From Heracleum sosnowskyi (lineage: Eukaryota; Streptophyta; Magnoliopsida; Apiales; Apiaceae), in assembly GCA_030848705.1 (NCBI GenBank), contig CM061240.1:17937001-18001000 (forward strand): a DNA stretch of 64,000 nucleotides, written 5' to 3'. Every line of letters begins with the position of its first letter. Positions within the stretch are counted from its first letter, which is position 1. This document shows, in pieces, positions 35,574 through 47,163 of the stretch. A program made the position numbers and the translations under genes. The notes beneath the pieces were generated by a model, which was given only the letters and a program-made list of their open reading frames with translations, was not told the origin of the DNA and made no database searches.

Positions 35574-38500
35574 TTACTTAGCTTCAGATTTCCTTTTCTG
35601 TCTTGCTTCATCCTCTCTGTTGAGAGCTTCCTTAAGAACTTCTCTGAGTCCTTCCACCAGTGCTACTTCATCAGGAGTGATAGCCTCATCTTCAATTTCA
35701 TCAATGTGTTTCTGGAGTGTCTTGGAGAGACATACTCTAGCATCCTGAAGATCCAACCATAACTCTTGGCCAAAAGCATGAGTTTTGAACTTCAGTGTGC
35801 CATTAAAGTCTTTGAATCTTCTTCTAGGGTATGCATTCAGAGTTTTTCTCCTTGACCTATCGAGCTTTGAGTCTTCACCCTTTCTTTCTTGAATAATGCT
35901 CTCAATCTCAGAGGAGCATTGCTGTTCCAATGGATGAATTGATCCAATCACCAGGAAAAGTAAGTCTTTCAGTGCACTGGTTCTAAGTTTGTGAAAGCTT
36001 CTTACTGGAATCTCTTCCCATATGAACTTGATTCTCAGAGGATTCTCAAGCATACAAGATTGGTAATTGGGTCCTTCACTTTCCATCCTGTTGGCTTCTC
36101 TGCTTTTACCCAAGAATGTGTCTTCTGTATCTTCAGTGGTTCCTCTTTCTGTAGGCTCTGAGGGTTCTTCTTGACTTGGTTGGGTTTGCACCACTTCTTC
36201 AGGAACATCATCTTCATACTCAGCCATTTCTTCATCAGAATATTCAAGTAAGTGAGCAATGTCATTATCATCATATAGCGACCATTCTCCAAACTTCTGA
36301 TAGAATTCTTCATCCCTCAGGGCTTTGTATGCCAACACATGGTTCATGACACTTTCAGGAACGTTGTCATAACCTTGCATTAGATTGACCATCCTTACCA
36401 AGTAGAAGTAATCAACTCTCCTTGTTTCTGTTCTCCTTTCCGTTGAAAGAGTTGCTGATACAGTATATGAAGACACTTCCATGGAAAAGTCCTTTTTGAC
36501 CTTCACAAGTCTTGATGCATCAAACCAAAGAATATATTCAGTTGCTTCATTGTTGTTATCCAACTTTACCTCGACGCTCTTGATTTGATCAGCTTTCTTT
36601 TCCAAAAGATCCAGAGAGCTGTAGAGTTTTGATTGGATAGGCTTCTTCAAGTTTCTGCCAAGCCCAGTGGCTTTCTCCTTTCCTGAGTACTTGTGTTTTC
36701 CTTTTATTGCTTTTGAAGTCTCCTCAGGTTCAGGTTCCTGTCTCGAGAACCAGGCCTTAGCCAGGGTTTTTGTCCTCTTTGGCTTGATAGTAGGCTTGAT
36801 TCCTTCTTTGACAACATCTTTGTTGACAGTGTCCTCCATGACAGTATCTTTGGTGACAGTATCTTTTTCAGCATTTATACTGTCAATAACACATCTTAAG
36901 ATATTTGCCTCCAAAGCTTCAAACATTACTGACTCCTCTTCTTCTGTTGCTTCAACATCTTCCTTTTCTTGTACAGGAGCTTCTTCCTTATTTTCTTCCT
37001 GGGACTTTGATCCAACATTCCCAGAGGTGCTTCCACTAGCATTTCCTGCTTCTCCAGTTCCTCCACTACCATCCAACTCATCATCATCATGAGGAACCTC
37101 ATAGGAGCAGCTTTCTCCTTGTTCAGCTCTGTTGGAGATTGCTTTGGAGATCATCTCCTTCATAGTAGAGCTCAGTCCCTTGTCCATTTTTACCAGCAAG
37201 TCATAAATTGCTTTGACATCAAGAACTCTTTCCTTGTTGTCTTTGGAGTTGAGAATCATGTTTAACACCTTTAAGATTGACTTTGACTCCATTGTTGAAG
37301 TGCCTCCTAGACTCATGTATGCACATCTCTTGCTACCACTTTTGGTGGTACCTGCATAGTAGACACAAAATGGATTGGTGTAGACTTCTGGGAGTTTTTC
37401 TGAAATTAAGCTCAGCATTTGCAGATGCAAGATCTCATTGAAGGATGTATGGTTTGCTGTGATTTTGTTCTTCATTACTGTTAGCACTCTTGCTGGAAGA
37501 CTCTGCAGCAGCTGCATAGTAATGAACATGGATATTCCAGTGTTTAAGTACACATCAATAGCCCACCTCCTTTCTTTATTGATCTTTACACATACACTGG
37601 TGATTTTCTCCTTTAGCAAAGTTGAGCAGTTACTCAATCTTCTGCTAGGCCTCTTCATAGCTTCATCAACTACCTTGTAGAAGTCTTCATCATGATTCTT
37701 CAGAGTATTTTCCCTGTAGTCAACCATTAGAGTATTAGCATCTTCTTGGCTGAACTCTATTCCTTCACTCCAGGTGTTTCCAGACAGAATGTATTCAGGC
37801 ATCTTGTCTTTCCCTTTTCCCAACTTGTTCTGCTCCTCCTTTTCTCTCCATTGCCTTTCAAGAGCACTCTCCTTTGGGTGCTTGGAAGAAACAACCTTTT
37901 GCATAGATTCCAGGGTTTCCTTGGACATTAGAACTTTTTCTCCAGCTATCTCATATTCAAAGAGAATTTCAGCTTCTTGCCTTTGCTCCCCCTTACTTCC
38001 TGAATCTCCTTGAGTTCCCCTTTTTCTCTTAGTAGGCACTAACCTTCCTTTAGTTCCAGGCTCCCCCTCACTCCTTGAAGCCTTCTTTGAGCCAGGCTCC
38101 CCCTGAGAAACATCCTATTTGGGGATACCTTCTGTTCCTGATTTTGCCTTTTGAGATTCTGATCTTAACCTTCTTGGGGGTGAAGGAAAAAGACTGGGGC
38201 TTGGAGGCTGTGGGGGTTCTCACACTCTCAGTGTTTTTCTGAGTGATCTCATCACTCCTCACAACAGAACTCTCATGACCTAAGGCCTGGACAGGTGTGG
38301 CTCCCTCAATTTCACTCTGGACATGCTCAAGTTCCTCACCTTTTGCCAGCTCATTTGGCTGCCTCTCATTTTGATGCTCACCTCTCTTTTCTTTTATATC
38401 TCTTTTCTTTTGCACACCCTCACTCATCCTAGATGCATGGGTATGAGCAGTACTGTCATGCAAAGAAATAGATGGTTTAGAATGTACCTTTAAGAACTGA

Positions 38501-39285
38501 GATAGTGGCACATCATCATCAGAGACATCCTTAAGAAGTACAGCATCAAAGTCAGGCTGTGTAGAGGAGACATGAGCTTTGCCATGAATGTTACTGTCAG
38601 TTGGAATATTGACAGTAGGTTCCACTACAACGTGGACAGCAGGTTTGATTGTGACAACAACTTTAACTGAGTCCTTGACAGCAGAATCACCTGTGACAAC
38701 AACATCCACAGTGTCTTTGACAGCAACTTGGGCTGTGACAGCATCTTCCCTGAGGTAAGATGCTCCTTGGAGATTGAACAAAGTACTGTCTATTTCATTT
38801 TCTAGCAGAGTTGTACTTTGCTCTTTCTCAGTGTTTGAAGGAGTGGTGTCCATCTCACTTTGAGAAATGGGTTCTTGTGGACCACTTGATGGGGGCTCAT
38901 CCATGAGGGAAGATGGATGATCAAAACCTGAAGGGTTGGGACTGTCCCCCTCTCTAGGTTGTGGAGAAGAAACAAATGAATGTATAGGGAAGGAAGAAGG
39001 TGAAAGTGGAGAAGAGAATAGTGGCTCCTTCTCAGATGTAACTTGAGAAGTATCAACAGGGGAAGTGAAATCCTCACAGTGTCCTGACTCCATGTGAGTT
39101 TCTGCAAGTGGAGGCTCCTCATGAGTTGGAACATGAGGTTGTGCAGACTCTTTACAGGTTGCCTTGGGAGACAGGCCAATTTCAATAGATGTCCCTTGTT
39201 GAGAAGGCACATCTAGGGAGGAGTTTATTTCTCTTGTTTCCTCTACAGTCTTTTGGGAGACTGCAGGGTGGCTGACAGTGGTTTT
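35574..39285 (-). pseudogene. Element A aORF, frameshifted and cut by B
   Basis: The minus-strand frame open from the B junction at 39285 ends at TGA 38068-38070. The adjacent frame is open from about 38105 to 35574 and gives 821 codons from a GTG, so one frameshift near 38100 splits the gene. The upper part is Ser/Pro/Thr/Val-rich and disordered, with VKDTV-type repeats encoded by the TGACAG word. The lower part has a basic KRKRG stretch, a folded-looking region (about residues 100-310: RRWAIDVYLNTGISMF, CVYYAGTT), an acidic linker with DTVTKDTVMEDTV, and a C-terminal helical, charged domain. I do not recognise this C-terminal half in B, C, E or G. There is no membrane helix. Its position before the polypurine tract marks it as the Sirevirus extra ORF; its function is unknown. 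Confidence 0.75.
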
Positions 39286-40712
39286 TGTTAGGCTCAAGAC
39301 ATGTCTGAATACCACCATTAACAAGCCTACACTATGTGACTATGTCACACTACATGACCTAGTGATTCCTATCACTGGGATATAGTATAGGTCTCTAAAT
39401 GTACTTGTCTTGTTCTCATGAACAATAGCTTTATCATGTATGCTTAGATTTATAATGAGCTTAGTAAAGTTTCTTGCATCTAGATTGTATATAGGCCATT
39501 GAATAATTATCCTGGTAGAAGTTCAGAAGTGTTCATGCAGTAGGATAGAGATGAATAAGGCTATAAAGAAATAAGTTGCAGGAATTTGTCTAAGGCATTA
39601 TATAGCAAAGTCAAAAGAAAGCTATGTCGTGAAGTCACCAATATCCATGTCGTGAAGTACTATATCGCATAGTCCATTTTGTACTATGTCGAGAAGTCCT
39701 CAAGACACATGTCGTGAAGTGTTGAAGTCAGCAAAGTCAAAGGAGCCTAGATTGTGAAGTCCTCAGAAGCACTATGTCGCATAGTCATCAAATGACCTAT
39801 GTCGCATAGTCATCAAATGACCTATGTCGCATAGTCATCAAATGACCTATGTCGCATAGTCATCAAATGACCTATGTCGCATAGTCGTCAAATGACCTAT
39901 GTCGCATAGTCATCAAATGACCTATGTCGCATAGTCGTCAAATGACCTATGTCGCATAGTCATCAAATGACCTATGTCGCATAGTCGTCAAATGACCTAT
40001 GTCGCATAGTCGTCAAATGACCTATGTCGCAAAGTCTTCAAAGGCTATATCGCATAGTCCTCACAAGGGAGATCGCGAAGTCAGGAATAAAGTGGAGTTC
40101 ACGATATCAACACTTAGCCGTTTATAACAAGACAAATCAAGGTACAGAACCAAGAATCAAAGGAGACAAATACTGAAGCATTTGTTCTGGCAAGGTGGTC
40201 CAAAGAACATATGGCAAATCTACAGCTAAACTTGGAGAGAAAGATAAGAGACAAGCAGCTACAGAAACGGGAAAGACTCCGAAAAGCAGGTGGTCCTTCC
40301 TGACACAGTGAACTTCTTATGGCAAGACAAGTTGGACTTTCAGAAGGGGTAGCTATGTAATAATGTGTGTGCCTAGTTTGTATAGGTGAATATATATATC
40401 GTGCACACACAACTGAAAGCTGTAAGAGAGATACACATAGTTATTTGCTAAGCTCTTTTCTCTGTAAGCAAGCAAGTTCAAATTGTTCTTGTTTAGAAGC
40501 CAGAAATTCTATTGTGAATTTCTTGGAAAGCTGTAGTAATTAATTTGCTTATACAAAGTAGATTAAAGTGATTGTGTGTGTTATTTAATTTCTGCATATT
40601 ACATATCATAATCATATACAGTCTGTTACTTAGTTTTCAAGAATCGAAAAATATATCAAACTATCCATTCACCCCCCCTCTGTCTAGTTTCTAGTAGTAT
40701 TCATTTCTAACA
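39286..40712 (+). repeat. Element B 5' LTR (1,427 bp)
   Basis: It begins TGTTAGGCTC and ends TTTCTAACA, followed by the primer site. It contains a 25-bp tandem array (39771-40045), flanking degenerate copies of the same word (39620-39770), a GAATATATATATCG TATA region at about 40388, and a C-run variant ATTCACCCCCCCTC near the 3' end. The LTR start directly interrupts minus-strand element A coding sequence. Confidence 0.88.
39771..40045 (+). repeat. 25-bp tandem array of a palindromic word in the B LTR
   Basis: About eleven units of CCTATGTCGCATAGTCATCAAATGA repeat with a 25-bp period (described here by its core). Each holds the dyad CTATG-TCG-CATAG. Units alternate at one site between CATC and CGTC; the order is four CAT, then CGT and CAT alternating, then two CGT, pointing to 50-bp duplication steps. 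The last unit (AAAGTCTTC) is divergent. It is not a CRISPR array: there are no unique spacers and it lies in a plant LTR. Confidence 0.93.
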
Positions 40713-40714
40713 AG

Positions 40715-40726
40715 TGGTATCAAAGC
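40715..40726 (+). other. Element B primer-binding site (initiator tRNA-Met)
   Basis: TGGTATCAAAGC lies two bases after the LTR end. One base differs from the E and F sites (A for G at position 9), and it is identical to the C site. Confidence 0.93.
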
Positions 40727-40762
40727 GTAGGCTGTTAACGTACAAACAGGAAAAGATCAAGA

Positions 40763-43228
40763 ATGAGTTCACAGAAACTAAGCAGTATCAAGATTCCTCC
40801 CTTTAACAAGGAGCACTACAGTTTATGGAAGAAGAAGATGTTGCTTTTCATCAAAGCTTCTAACCCCATGTATTTAGATATTCTAAAGCATGGTCCCTTC
40901 ATTCCAATGATCGAGATTGGTGAAACAACCATTGGCACTGAGATTGTACCAGCAAAACATGTGCCTAAAGATCCCTCAAAATACACTGATCCTGAAAAGG
41001 AAAAAGTAGCATTGGATGGACATCTTCAACTTATCATTTGTGAATCTATGGACTTCAACATGTATGGCACTGTTGCTCACTGTACTAGTGCCAAGAAGAT
41101 GTGGGATCTTATAGAAGTGCTCTGTGAAGGAACTACTGAAGTAAGAAAGAACAAGAAGCGGATTCTTGTTTCACAATATGAAGCCTTCATGGCTCAGCCA
41201 AAAGAGGGGATCACAGAAGTGTTTGAGAGATTCAACAAGCTGATAAACGAGCTCAAACTCTATGACAAACACTATGAAACAGAAGAGCTCAATATGAAGT
41301 TTCTACTAACTCTTCCAGATCACTTGGAACCAAGAATCTCTTCCCTTAACGAAAGAGATCTAACAAAGATTGGTTTTGATGTGTTGTATGGTGTTTTAAA
41401 GACATATGAGTTAGAGCTGTTTCAAAAGAGATCTATTCAAGCAAAGCAAGGATTAATGGCTAATACCTCCTGTGCACTTATTACTGACAACCTAAGTCAA
41501 AGAATGGACTCTCTTAAAATCAGTCAGGTCAAGATTGAGGAACTGGAAGTTGAAGACACTGGTGATGAAACTCAGGTTGTGTATGATTTACCTGAAGAGG
41601 ATGAGTTCTACAGTATAGATGAGCTGGACAAAATGGAAAACAAATCTTTTGCTTATATGGCTAGGAGGTATCCTAACATAAGGTTTAAAAGAAAGCAGCC
41701 ATTCAGGTCCAAGTTCAATAATGGAAACACTGGTGGATCTAGTGGCTCAAACACCTTCAATAAAGGAAAAGGGATTGCTGGTGCTGCTAAAGGTGGATAC
41801 AAGACAGGAAGTGTGGATAGGACCAAAATAAGGTGCTATAACTGCAATGAACTTGGGCATTTTGCCACTGAGTGCAAAAAGCCTAAACAAGTCAAGAAGG
41901 ACAAAGCATACTTAGAGCTTGAAGCTAAGTATGAGGCTCTACTCAAGAAACAACAGGGCAAAGCTTTTATTTCTGAGGGAAAATGCTGGGATGACTCTGA
42001 TGAAGAAGAAGAACAAGAGTACTCAAACTATGCCTTGATGGCATTTTCTGATCAAGGTGATTCAAGTCAGGTACCTATTCTTACTTCTCTTAATATGACT
42101 CCCCTTCAATATAAGCAAACTGTTGAAGATATGAGCACTGAGATGTTTAATATTCATACTAGCATGTTAGTAGCTAATGAAGAAATTGATAGACTAACTG
42201 CTAAGAATGTTGAGCTTACAGAAAAGAATGAGAAACTTGAGTTAATGGCTGTGAACCTGGATGGTTTGAAAAAGGAGGTTGAGTATCTTAAAAACAAAGT
42301 GATTTGTGCTGAGTAGATAGAGAAAGCCCTTAGGGAACAAATTGCTGAAACTGAACTGAAACTAAGAAGCTTCAAAAACTCCTCTGAACTTATTCAAACC
42401 TATCACAAGGAACACACTGAAGACTGCAAGGTTGGAGTTGGTTTTGACTATGATAATGACAAGGGAAGGAAGAAGGTCAAGGGCAAAGGAAAGGAAACTT
42501 TTAAAAACAAAAATGCCCCAACCATACTGTCAAGTGTGGAATAGCCCATCTTCAGAAAGAGTGTTGTTGAGTTTGATGAGGAACTACTGATTATCAAGCA
42601 ACAACTACTTGAAGAAGATGAGGCTGCTAAGAACACTTCATCCTTTCCTGAACTTGTCAATCAGAAAGAGACCAAAGACAATCTTGTCAAGAGTCCTAAA
42701 GCAAAGAAAGAAGTTGTTAAGAAAAGGAAACAAAACAGAAATGGTAAAGTTGGTGTTAACAAAGGAAACAACTATGCTTATGTGCCAAATGCTCCCAGGA
42801 AACAATGTCAAAAATGCCTATCTGTTAATCATTTGACTCATAAGTGTAGTAAGCCTGAAATTGTTGAAGTTGACAACCTAAGTAACCTTTCTGCTAGCAT
42901 AAATTCTAGTCATGATTCTTTCTGTGGTAAGCCAAACTGCATGACATGCTATGTGACTGTGATTGCTAACTGTTTATCTCTTAAACATAAACTTGACTCT
43001 GCACAATCTGGTGAATCACACACACATATGCATTCTCATAGGACAGGGTCCCCAATCAGGGTTGAGAGGGTGAAAACTTCATGTGAGCCTAAGAGTGTAA
43101 ACTCCAAAGCCACAGAAAAAGTGAAGTCTCCTACTATGAGAAATGCAATTTATGACAGAAGAATTATTAATCAAAATGTTTCTAAATCAACTGGACCCTA
43201 CCAAGTGTGGGTACCAAAAACAACTTAG
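40763..43228 (+). pseudogene. gag: Element B gag with two in-frame TAG codons
   Basis: Capsid precursor. One frame runs from ATG 40763 to TAG 43226-43228, interrupted by TAG at 42314-42316 and 42542-42544; without them it would be 821 codons, close to C's 823. The N-terminus (KIPPFNKEHYSLWKKKM) is the copia Gag leader domain. The UBN2-type Gag domain follows (KKMWDLIEVLCEG, LVSQYEAF, LPDHLEPR). Knuckle 1, CYNCNELGHFATEC, is near residue 358; a Leu/Glu coiled coil lies at about 440-520; knuckle 2, CQKCLSVNHLTHKC, is near 682. The end is VWVPKTT. Both stops fall in the coiled-coil/linker part, so a truncated 517-residue Gag with capsid and the first knuckle could still form. Pol lies 11 bp downstream in the -1 frame. 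Confidence 0.88.
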
Positions 43229-43239
43229 TCATTTTGTGA

Positions 43240-46200
43240 ATGCAGGGCAACAGGAATAAAAGAGTCATATGGATCTTGGACAGTGGATGCTCAAGTCACA
43301 TGACTGGTGATATGGCCCTGCTATCACATTTTGAGGAAAAGGCTGGCCCATCAGTAACCTTTGGAAATGACAACATTGGTTATACAATGGGATATGGCAG
43401 TGTTAAATCTGGAAATGTCATTATTGAAGATGTAGCATTTGTTGAAGGACTGAAGCATAATCTCTTGAGTATTGGACAATTTACCAACAGAGGGTTCAAA
43501 GTGGAATTTGATGAAGACCTTTGTTCAATCTCAAAAAGGGAAAGTGGTGAAGTTGTTTTAACTGGTGTGAAGAAAGGAAGCTTGTTTGTAGCTAATCTCA
43601 AGGCTGCAGATAAGGGAGAAATCTACTGTTTCTACACTAAAGCCACAAATGAGGAATTCTGGCTATGGCACAAGAAGCTGTCTCACTTGAATGTTCAGGC
43701 AATGAACTCTCTAACCAAGAGAGAACTTATCAGGGATTTGCCTGCCTTGGAGTTTGTGCAAGATGGAGCATGTGAAGCTTGTCAGAAAGGAAAAATTAAA
43801 AGATCCAGTCACAAGAACAAGTTGCTCAATTCAAACTCAAAACCTCTGCAGCTAATTCACATGGACTTATTTGGCCCTGTGAATGTAATGTCCCTCTCCA
43901 AAAAGAAATATGCTCTAGTAATGGTAGATGACTATTCAAGATATACTTGGGTGGAATTCCTATTCTCCAAGGATGAAGCACCCCAAGTCATAATAGAGCA
44001 TATCAAGAGAGTTGACAAAGAAGCACAAAGCACTGGTTCATCTGTAGTTGCTTTGAGAAGTGATAATGGGACTGAGTTCAGAAATTCAACATTGTATGAG
44101 TTTTGCAAAGATAAAGGAATTTTTCAACAATTCTCAGCTCCTAGAACACCTCAACAAAATGGAGTAGTTGAGAGAAAGAATAGAACTCTCATTGAAGCTG
44201 CAAGGACAATGTTGTTGGATGCAAAGCTACCCACTAGCTTTTGGGCTGATGCTGTTAACACAGCATGCTATGTGCAAAATAGAACATTAATCAATAAGAA
44301 GTCTGGCAAAACTCCTTACTCATTAATGACTGGAAAAAGAGCATCCTTCAAGCACCTGCATGTATTTGGAAGCAAGTGCTTTGTGATGAAAGATACCTCT
44401 GAGCATGTTGGAAAATTTGATGCAAAAGCATTTGAAGGTATCTTCATTGGATACTCTCTGGAAAGAACAACATACAGAGTATTTGTACCTGAGCAACACA
44501 AAGTCATGGAAAGCATGGATGTTACCTTTGATGACAAGAAAACTCCTGGACTGAAAACAAGTGATCAAGACAGTGTGCCATTGAGATTTGAGAATCAAGG
44601 TTATCTTGAGGATTCTGAAAGTGAAGATGAACCCCCTGTTCAAACTATTCTAGAGAATGAAATCCTTGAAGTTGACAATCTTCTTCAAACACCTGTGCAA
44701 GGGTTCACAAACACAGGGGGAGAAGAAGAGAATGCACCTTTCAACCAAAATGAGCTTGGAACAGATCAAGGAAATGAACAGGGGCACACAAGGAAATGGG
44801 ACAGAGCCCACACTAGGGATCAAATCATTGGAGATCCTAGTGAGGGAGTTAGAACAAGAAGGGCAACATTAAATACATGTCTGTATAGCTGCTTTCTGTC
44901 ACAAGAGGAACCTAAATTAATTGAAGAAGCTTTGAAGAATTCTGATTGGATTGTTGCCATGCAAGAAGAGTTGAATCAATTTAAGAAAAACAAAGTATGG
45001 GAACTAGTACCTCCTCCAAAAGGAAAGAATGTTATTGACACCAAATGGGTGTTCAGAAACAAAATGGATGAAGAAGGAGTGGTAATAAGAAACAAAGCAA
45101 GACTGGTTGCCAAAGGATACTGTCAGCAAGAAGGCATTGACTATGATGAGACATTTGCACCTGTAGCTAGACTGGAAGCCATCAGAATCTTCCTGGCTTT
45201 TGCAGCTCACTCAGATTTTAAGGTGTATCAAATGGATGTGAAAAGTGCATTTCTCAATGGTGATCTTGCTGAAGAAGTTTATGTGTCTCAACCACCTGGC
45301 TTTGAAAGTGAAGACTTCCCAAACTTTGTGTATAGACTGCTCAAGGCACTCTATGGACTCAAACAGGCACCAAGAGCCTGGTATGAAACTCTATCTCAAT
45401 TCCTTCTTGAGCATCAATTTACCAGGGGTACAATTGACAAAACCCTATTCTTCAAGAAGCATGGAAATGGTATCATTCTTGTTCAAATCTATGTGGATGA
45501 TATCATCTTTGGCTCTTCAAATGAAAAAATCTGTGAAAGGTTCTCTAAGTTGATGCAAAGCAAATATGAGATGAGTATGATGGGAGAGTTAACCTACTTT
45601 CTAGGCCTGCAAGTACATCAAAAGGAGGATGGCATCTTTATAAACCAATCTAAGTATGTCAAGGATCTTTTAAAGAAATATGGTTTAGAAGAGTCATCCC
45701 CAGCTAAAACTCCTATGTCTACTGCAATCAAGCTGGATGAAGACAAGAAAGGCAAGAGAGTTGATATCAAGGTCTATAGAGGAATGGTTGGATCCTTACT
45801 CTATCTCACAGCTAGCAGGCCAGACATCATGTTTGCTACATGCCTTTGTGCAAGGTTCCAGTCTGATCCCAAGGAATCTCACATGATGGCTATCAAAAGA
45901 ATCTTCAAGTATCTGAAGGGGACTCCTAATCTTGGGCTATGGTATCCAAAGGGCACTGGGTTCAACCTGGTTGGTTACACAGATTCTGATTATGCTGGAT
46001 GCAGAATTGACAGGAAGAGCACCTCTGGAAGCTTTCAATTCCTAGGTCAAAGGTTAGTGTCCTGGTTTAGCAAGAAACAACAGTCCACAGCAACATCCAC
46101 AGCTGAGGCTGAATACATTGCTGCTGGAAGTTGCTGTGCTCAATTGCTTTGGATTAGAAATCAACTCATGGATTATGGGCTAGTGTTAGAACACATTCCA

Positions 46201-46449
46201 CTAATGTGTGATAATACTAGTGAAATATCCATAGTTGCCAATCCGGTTAATCACTCTACTACAAAGCACATTGAGATCAGGTACCATTTCATCAGGGAAC
46301 ATGCTGCAAATGGTACCATAAAAGTCTCTTATGTTCCCACTGAGAAACAATTAGCTGACATATTTACTAAACCTCTGAATGAAGCAGTCTTCAACAGACT
46401 TGTGAGTGAAATTGGAATGCTCAATCCTTCATTTAGTTGCTCTAAGTAA
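43240..46449 (+). CDS. pol: Element B Pol polyprotein, intact frame
   Basis: It is 1,069 residues with all catalytic motifs visible. The aspartic protease has ILDSGCSSHMTGD at about residues 13-25. The gag-pre-integrase HHCC finger is at WLWHKKLSHLN and CEACQKG. The integrase core has MDLFGPV, SDNGTEF and VVERKN, with a HVFGSKCFV C-terminal part. After a linker, RT has QMDVKSAFLNGDL, YGLKQAPRAWYE and YVDDIIFGS. RNase H has DSDYAGC, AEAEYIAAG and CDNTS. The ATG at 43240 lies inside ATGCAGGG. Similar AG/GG junctions stand at this point in C, D and E. Expression as Gag-Pol would need a frameshift past the gag stop, or splicing. It makes the enzymes that copy and integrate the element in the virus-like particle and the nucleus. 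Confidence 0.93.
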   Translation: MQGNRNKRVIWILDSGCSSHMTGDMALLSHFEEKAGPSVTFGNDNIGYTMGYGSVKSGNVIIEDVAFVEGLKHNLLSIGQFTNRGFKVEFDEDLCSISKRESGEVVLTGVKKGSLFVANLKAADKGEIYCFYTKATNEEFWLWHKKLSHLNVQAMNSLTKRELIRDLPALEFVQDGACEACQKGKIKRSSHKNKLLNSNSKPLQLIHMDLFGPVNVMSLSKKKYALVMVDDYSRYTWVEFLFSKDEAPQVIIEHIKRVDKEAQSTGSSVVALRSDNGTEFRNSTLYEFCKDKGIFQQFSAPRTPQQNGVVERKNRTLIEAARTMLLDAKLPTSFWADAVNTACYVQNRTLINKKSGKTPYSLMTGKRASFKHLHVFGSKCFVMKDTSEHVGKFDAKAFEGIFIGYSLERTTYRVFVPEQHKVMESMDVTFDDKKTPGLKTSDQDSVPLRFENQGYLEDSESEDEPPVQTILENEILEVDNLLQTPVQGFTNTGGEEENAPFNQNELGTDQGNEQGHTRKWDRAHTRDQIIGDPSEGVRTRRATLNTCLYSCFLSQEEPKLIEEALKNSDWIVAMQEELNQFKKNKVWELVPPPKGKNVIDTKWVFRNKMDEEGVVIRNKARLVAKGYCQQEGIDYDETFAPVARLEAIRIFLAFAAHSDFKVYQMDVKSAFLNGDLAEEVYVSQPPGFESEDFPNFVYRLLKALYGLKQAPRAWYETLSQFLLEHQFTRGTIDKTLFFKKHGNGIILVQIYVDDIIFGSSNEKICERFSKLMQSKYEMSMMGELTYFLGLQVHQKEDGIFINQSKYVKDLLKKYGLEESSPAKTPMSTAIKLDEDKKGKRVDIKVYRGMVGSLLYLTASRPDIMFATCLCARFQSDPKESHMMAIKRIFKYLKGTPNLGLWYPKGTGFNLVGYTDSDYAGCRIDRKSTSGSFQFLGQRLVSWFSKKQQSTATSTAEAEYIAAGSCCAQLLWIRNQLMDYGLVLEHIPLMCDNTSEISIVANPVNHSTTKHIEIRYHFIREHAANGTIKVSYVPTEKQLADIFTKPLNEAVFNRLVSEIGMLNPSFSCSK

Positions 46450-47163
46450 GTATGCCAGTAAATTAATGCAGCAGTAAATTTTCACTGTATTTAAATGCTC
46501 TATTTGTTTGGAGTGAAAATTAGCTGAGATATGATTTATAAATATTTCAGTATTTTACTGCAAATTTTTCAAAATCACATTTGTTGGTAAAGTTGTGAGC
46601 TTTTGAGACATCTCGATATAGATGATTTTCAGAGTTCACGACACAGTTCAAATCAAACAGACTTATATCGCAAACTGTTGAGATTGTGAGACTTCGCGAC
46701 ATACTTCATTTCATGAGTTTGCGACATAGTTCATTTTATGACTTCGCGACTTAGAATAACAATATCGACAAGTCTCCACATTTGACAGAATTTTGATTTA
46801 AATTAATTTTATTTCAAAATTTGATAAAAGTCTGACAATCTTCTTAAAATTCCTAAAAGAGAGCTTTAGACAGGGTATTTCTACTATATCGCAAAGTCTC
46901 CCCGATCCTTTCATCTTGAGAACTTTGCGACATAGTTCATTTCTGAGACTATGCGATATACTGTGCAAGACTTTGCGGTACAGGCCATTTTTGACTTCGC
47001 GACATACAAATAGACTGTACAAATTCATAACTCCATATCGCAGTGTCTCTATCATATAAATACCCTTTTCTAACCGTTCACAACTTTTCATCTTGTCTAT
47101 TGCTCTCAAACTCTCAAACCTAAGCACAAATTCTCTACTCTATCTTTCACTCTCTCTCTCGAA
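46450..47163 (+). promoter_or_regulatory. Element B pol-aORF spacer with TATA box and motif cluster
   Basis: This is a 714-bp non-coding stretch. From about 46610 to 47046 it carries about ten degenerate copies of the LTR word in both orientations (for example CTTCGCGACATAC, TTTGCGACATAG and ATATCGCAAAGTC). TATAAATA follows at 47055-47062, then a CT-rich leader ending CTCTCTCTCGAA before ATGGCACC at 47164. The box-to-ATG distance is 102 nt. It reads like a plant core promoter with a pyrimidine-patch leader. Activity is inferred. Confidence 0.62.

Larger units (their letters stand above)
34435..39285 (-). mobile_element. Element A: 3' part of a minus-strand Sirevirus, host to B
   Basis: From right to left on its own strand it shows an aORF, a polypurine tract and a complete LTR. 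The LTR ends directly inside element D's gag, with ACTAT (34430-34434) as the predicted target duplication. On the right the aORF is cut by element B's 5' LTR at 39286. The rest of A, including its 5' LTR, gag and pol, must lie beyond the window. TGACAG/CTGTCA words crowd both its LTR and its aORF, tying the two together as one family and separating it from D. Confidence 0.82.

Noticed and set aside
39771..40045. CRISPR-like array
   Set aside because: The units are plain 25-bp tandem repeats without unique spacers, in a plant LTR.
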